In this document: one piece after another, positions 62,634-64,000 of the stretch
How the letters are laid out: each line of letters begins with the position of its first letter
Position numbering within the stretch: the first letter of the stretch is position 1
Source: Heterohyrax brucei
Taxonomy: Eukaryota > Chordata > Mammalia > Hyracoidea > Procaviidae
DNA length: 64,000 nt
NCBI GenBank assembly: GCA_028571685.1
Contig: CM053158.1
Coordinates: forward strand, 60,666,001 to 60,730,000
Direction: 5' to 3'
Translations under genes and position numbers: made by a program
Notes under the pieces: generated by a model
Databases searched by the model: none
Told to the model about the DNA's origin: nothing
The model's input: only the letters and a program-made list of their open reading frames with translations

Positions 62634-63120
62634 TGAATGCCTAGGATATTGACTTTTATTCATTTGTTTCATTTCTTCAATTTTCCTAGTTTCATACTTT
62701 GTACATTCCATGTTCCAATTATTAGTGGATATTTAAGGATGTTTCTTCTCTTCTCATTTTGAGTCAAGCCACATCAGCAAATAAAGATTCTGAAAGCTTA
62801 ACTCCATCCAAGTCATCAAGGTTGACTCTAGGGAGGCAGATTTTCCCCAGTCATGTTTTGATGTCAGACCTGAGGGGCTCACCTTTCTGCACTATATCAG
62901 ACAATGTTCCACTGCTATTCATAGTGTTTTCATGGGTCATTTTTTTTCAGAAGTAGACTGTCAAGTCCTTCTTCCTAGTCCATCTTAGTCTGGAAGTCCC
63001 ACTGAAGCCCATCTATCATGGATGACCCTGCTGGTATTTGAAATACTGACAGCACAGCTTCTAGGACCACAGCAACATGCAAGCCACCAGAGTACAGCAA
63101 ACTGACGGATGAATAGTCAA

Positions 63121-63812
63121 CTTGACTACTGTATCCTGCTATATGCAAGTTTCATGATGTACACAGACTTACGACATGTTTGTTCACATAAAAAATGTAC
63201 AGTCTGGTTAGGAGGCAAGGCATAAACAGTGTAATACAAATAAACATAATTGCTTGATAGCACACTACTGATATGTCAGTCATGAAGACAGTGTGCTTAA
63301 GATCTAGGAAATCTCCTTCCAGGCTTTTCAACCAGTTCTTGAGGATTGGGCTGATGAATGGACAAGTAACACAGCCTTGTCAAATGTGTCCATGAACAGA
63401 GAGCCACAAGGCTGATCTCAGGAAAATCACAGTGTACACTCCGGCAGGGAGATAGAGATCGACCTCACAGTTTGAGATGTACCAGAAATCCTTGAGGGGT
63501 CCACCATTCTGTGCACTCCAGGGTTGGGTGGGAGATACTAGAAGATGGGGGACAGCCTGGGAGCAGGCTCAGAATACATCCATCAGTGTCTCCTCCTCCA
63601 AGTCAGTTCTCTAGCTCTTGTTGGGAAGCCCCTGGGGCAGTCCACAGGGTCCCCACAAAGGGCTGCCTGTGCTGGCTTAGGGCCAAGGCTAAGAACTGCG
63701 GTTCCAGAAGTTAGTTCTTCTTAGCACAGCTACATAGCTGACTACAGACCACATGACACACTGCTGGCTTCCCTCCTTCCACTTACTGTTCGCCTGACTC
63801 TTTCATCTGCAG
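63121..63812. other. no gene seen
   Basis: Unassigned. GC rises toward the right. Confidence 0.4.
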
Positions 63813-63903
63813 AAGGCCCTCCCACCCCCATGTGCTGCCTAAGGAGGTAACCCTCCGTCCTCCTGACCTCAAGGACAGGTCACGCCATCTCACAATCTGT
63901 CAG
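63813..63903 (+). other. weak candidate exon
   Basis: CTTTCATCTGCAG before and GTGAGC after a 91-bp interval that is open in one frame (phase 1). No recognisable peptide and no neighbouring exon in the window. Confidence 0.15.
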
Positions 63904-64000
63904 GTGAGCTCAGCGTCTAAGAGGGTCTGAAGGACAGCTTCAGGTGCTTTCAGCTTTAAGTCTTAGCGAAAAATTTTAGAGGCCAAAACTTGTTTTTGTA
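63904..64000. other. window edge, unassigned
   Basis: No feature recognised in the final 97 bases. Confidence 0.4.

Larger units (their letters stand above)
60046..63120 (-). mobile_element. RTE-type LINE 5' half, antisense, with L1 and RTE nested
   Basis: Antisense copy of the endonuclease and 5' UTR part of the previous element: 60046-60527 (EN end), 61974-62138 (EN start), 62634-63120 (5' UTR). Interrupted by an L1 (60528-61958) and a second RTE 3' piece (62139-62633). It faces the sense RTE and forms an inverted repeat. Confidence 0.82.

Noticed and set aside
51250-64000. GIMAP gene expected by synteny on the right
   Set aside because: No long GTPase exon with a GxxGxGKS-like P-loop on either strand in the open frames.

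Overview
The window is vertebrate nuclear DNA, almost certainly from an afrotherian mammal and most likely an elephant or close relative. The main evidence is the repeats. There are about twenty tRNA-headed SINEs of the AfroSINE type and several RTE-type LINEs whose 3' end resembles the SINE tail. Many ERVL/MaLR-like LTRs and L1 copies are also present. There are no prokaryotic-style genes, no CRISPR array and no rRNA gene.

Only two genes can be supported, and both look intact. TMEM176A lies on the minus strand (coding exons between 37615 and 40958) and TMEM176B on the plus strand (coding exons between 46176 and 50863). They are divergent, head-to-head paralogues of the MS4A-like four-transmembrane family. 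Each has six coding exons with every junction between codons, and the first three coding exons have the same lengths in both genes (204, 111 and 57 nt). I predict 256 aa for TMEM176A and 271 aa for TMEM176B. The proteins are known in immune cells, mainly dendritic and myeloid cells, as intracellular membrane proteins linked to cation conductance and control of maturation and inflammasome activity. The 5.2 kb between the first coding exons holds the presumed shared control region (about 41.5-42.9 kb, with a GT-rich minisatellite in it), followed by an L1, an LTR, an RTE fragment and microsatellites. By human synteny AOC1 should lie beyond the left edge and GIMAP genes beyond the right edge. I see neither.

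Left flank (1-37 kb): L2 and MER5A remnants; a tRNA-Gly-headed SINE; an RTE (2.66-5.06 kb) holding a CpG-rich LTR-like element and an MaLR-like LTR; an RTE (9.49-11.44 kb) split by two LTRs; an LTR holding two AfroSINEs; an RTE (15.4-17.2 kb); three sense L1 copies (19-31 kb) with nested LTRs; and a younger antisense L1 (32.9-36.55 kb) with a 16-bp target-site duplication.

Right flank (51-64 kb): six SINE copies, then three RTE elements in -, +, - orientation (54.7-63.1 kb). The last two form a large inverted repeat, and the final one contains an antisense L1 with a 15-bp duplication and a second RTE fragment. The repeat stacking gives relative insertion ages. I found no unknown multigene system. 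The most unusual items are the unidentified LTR-like element at 3000-3583, the 39-51-bp SINE/RTE tail insertions, the 133-bp LTR piece copied into an L1, and the duplicated segment beside the TMEM176A 5' end.
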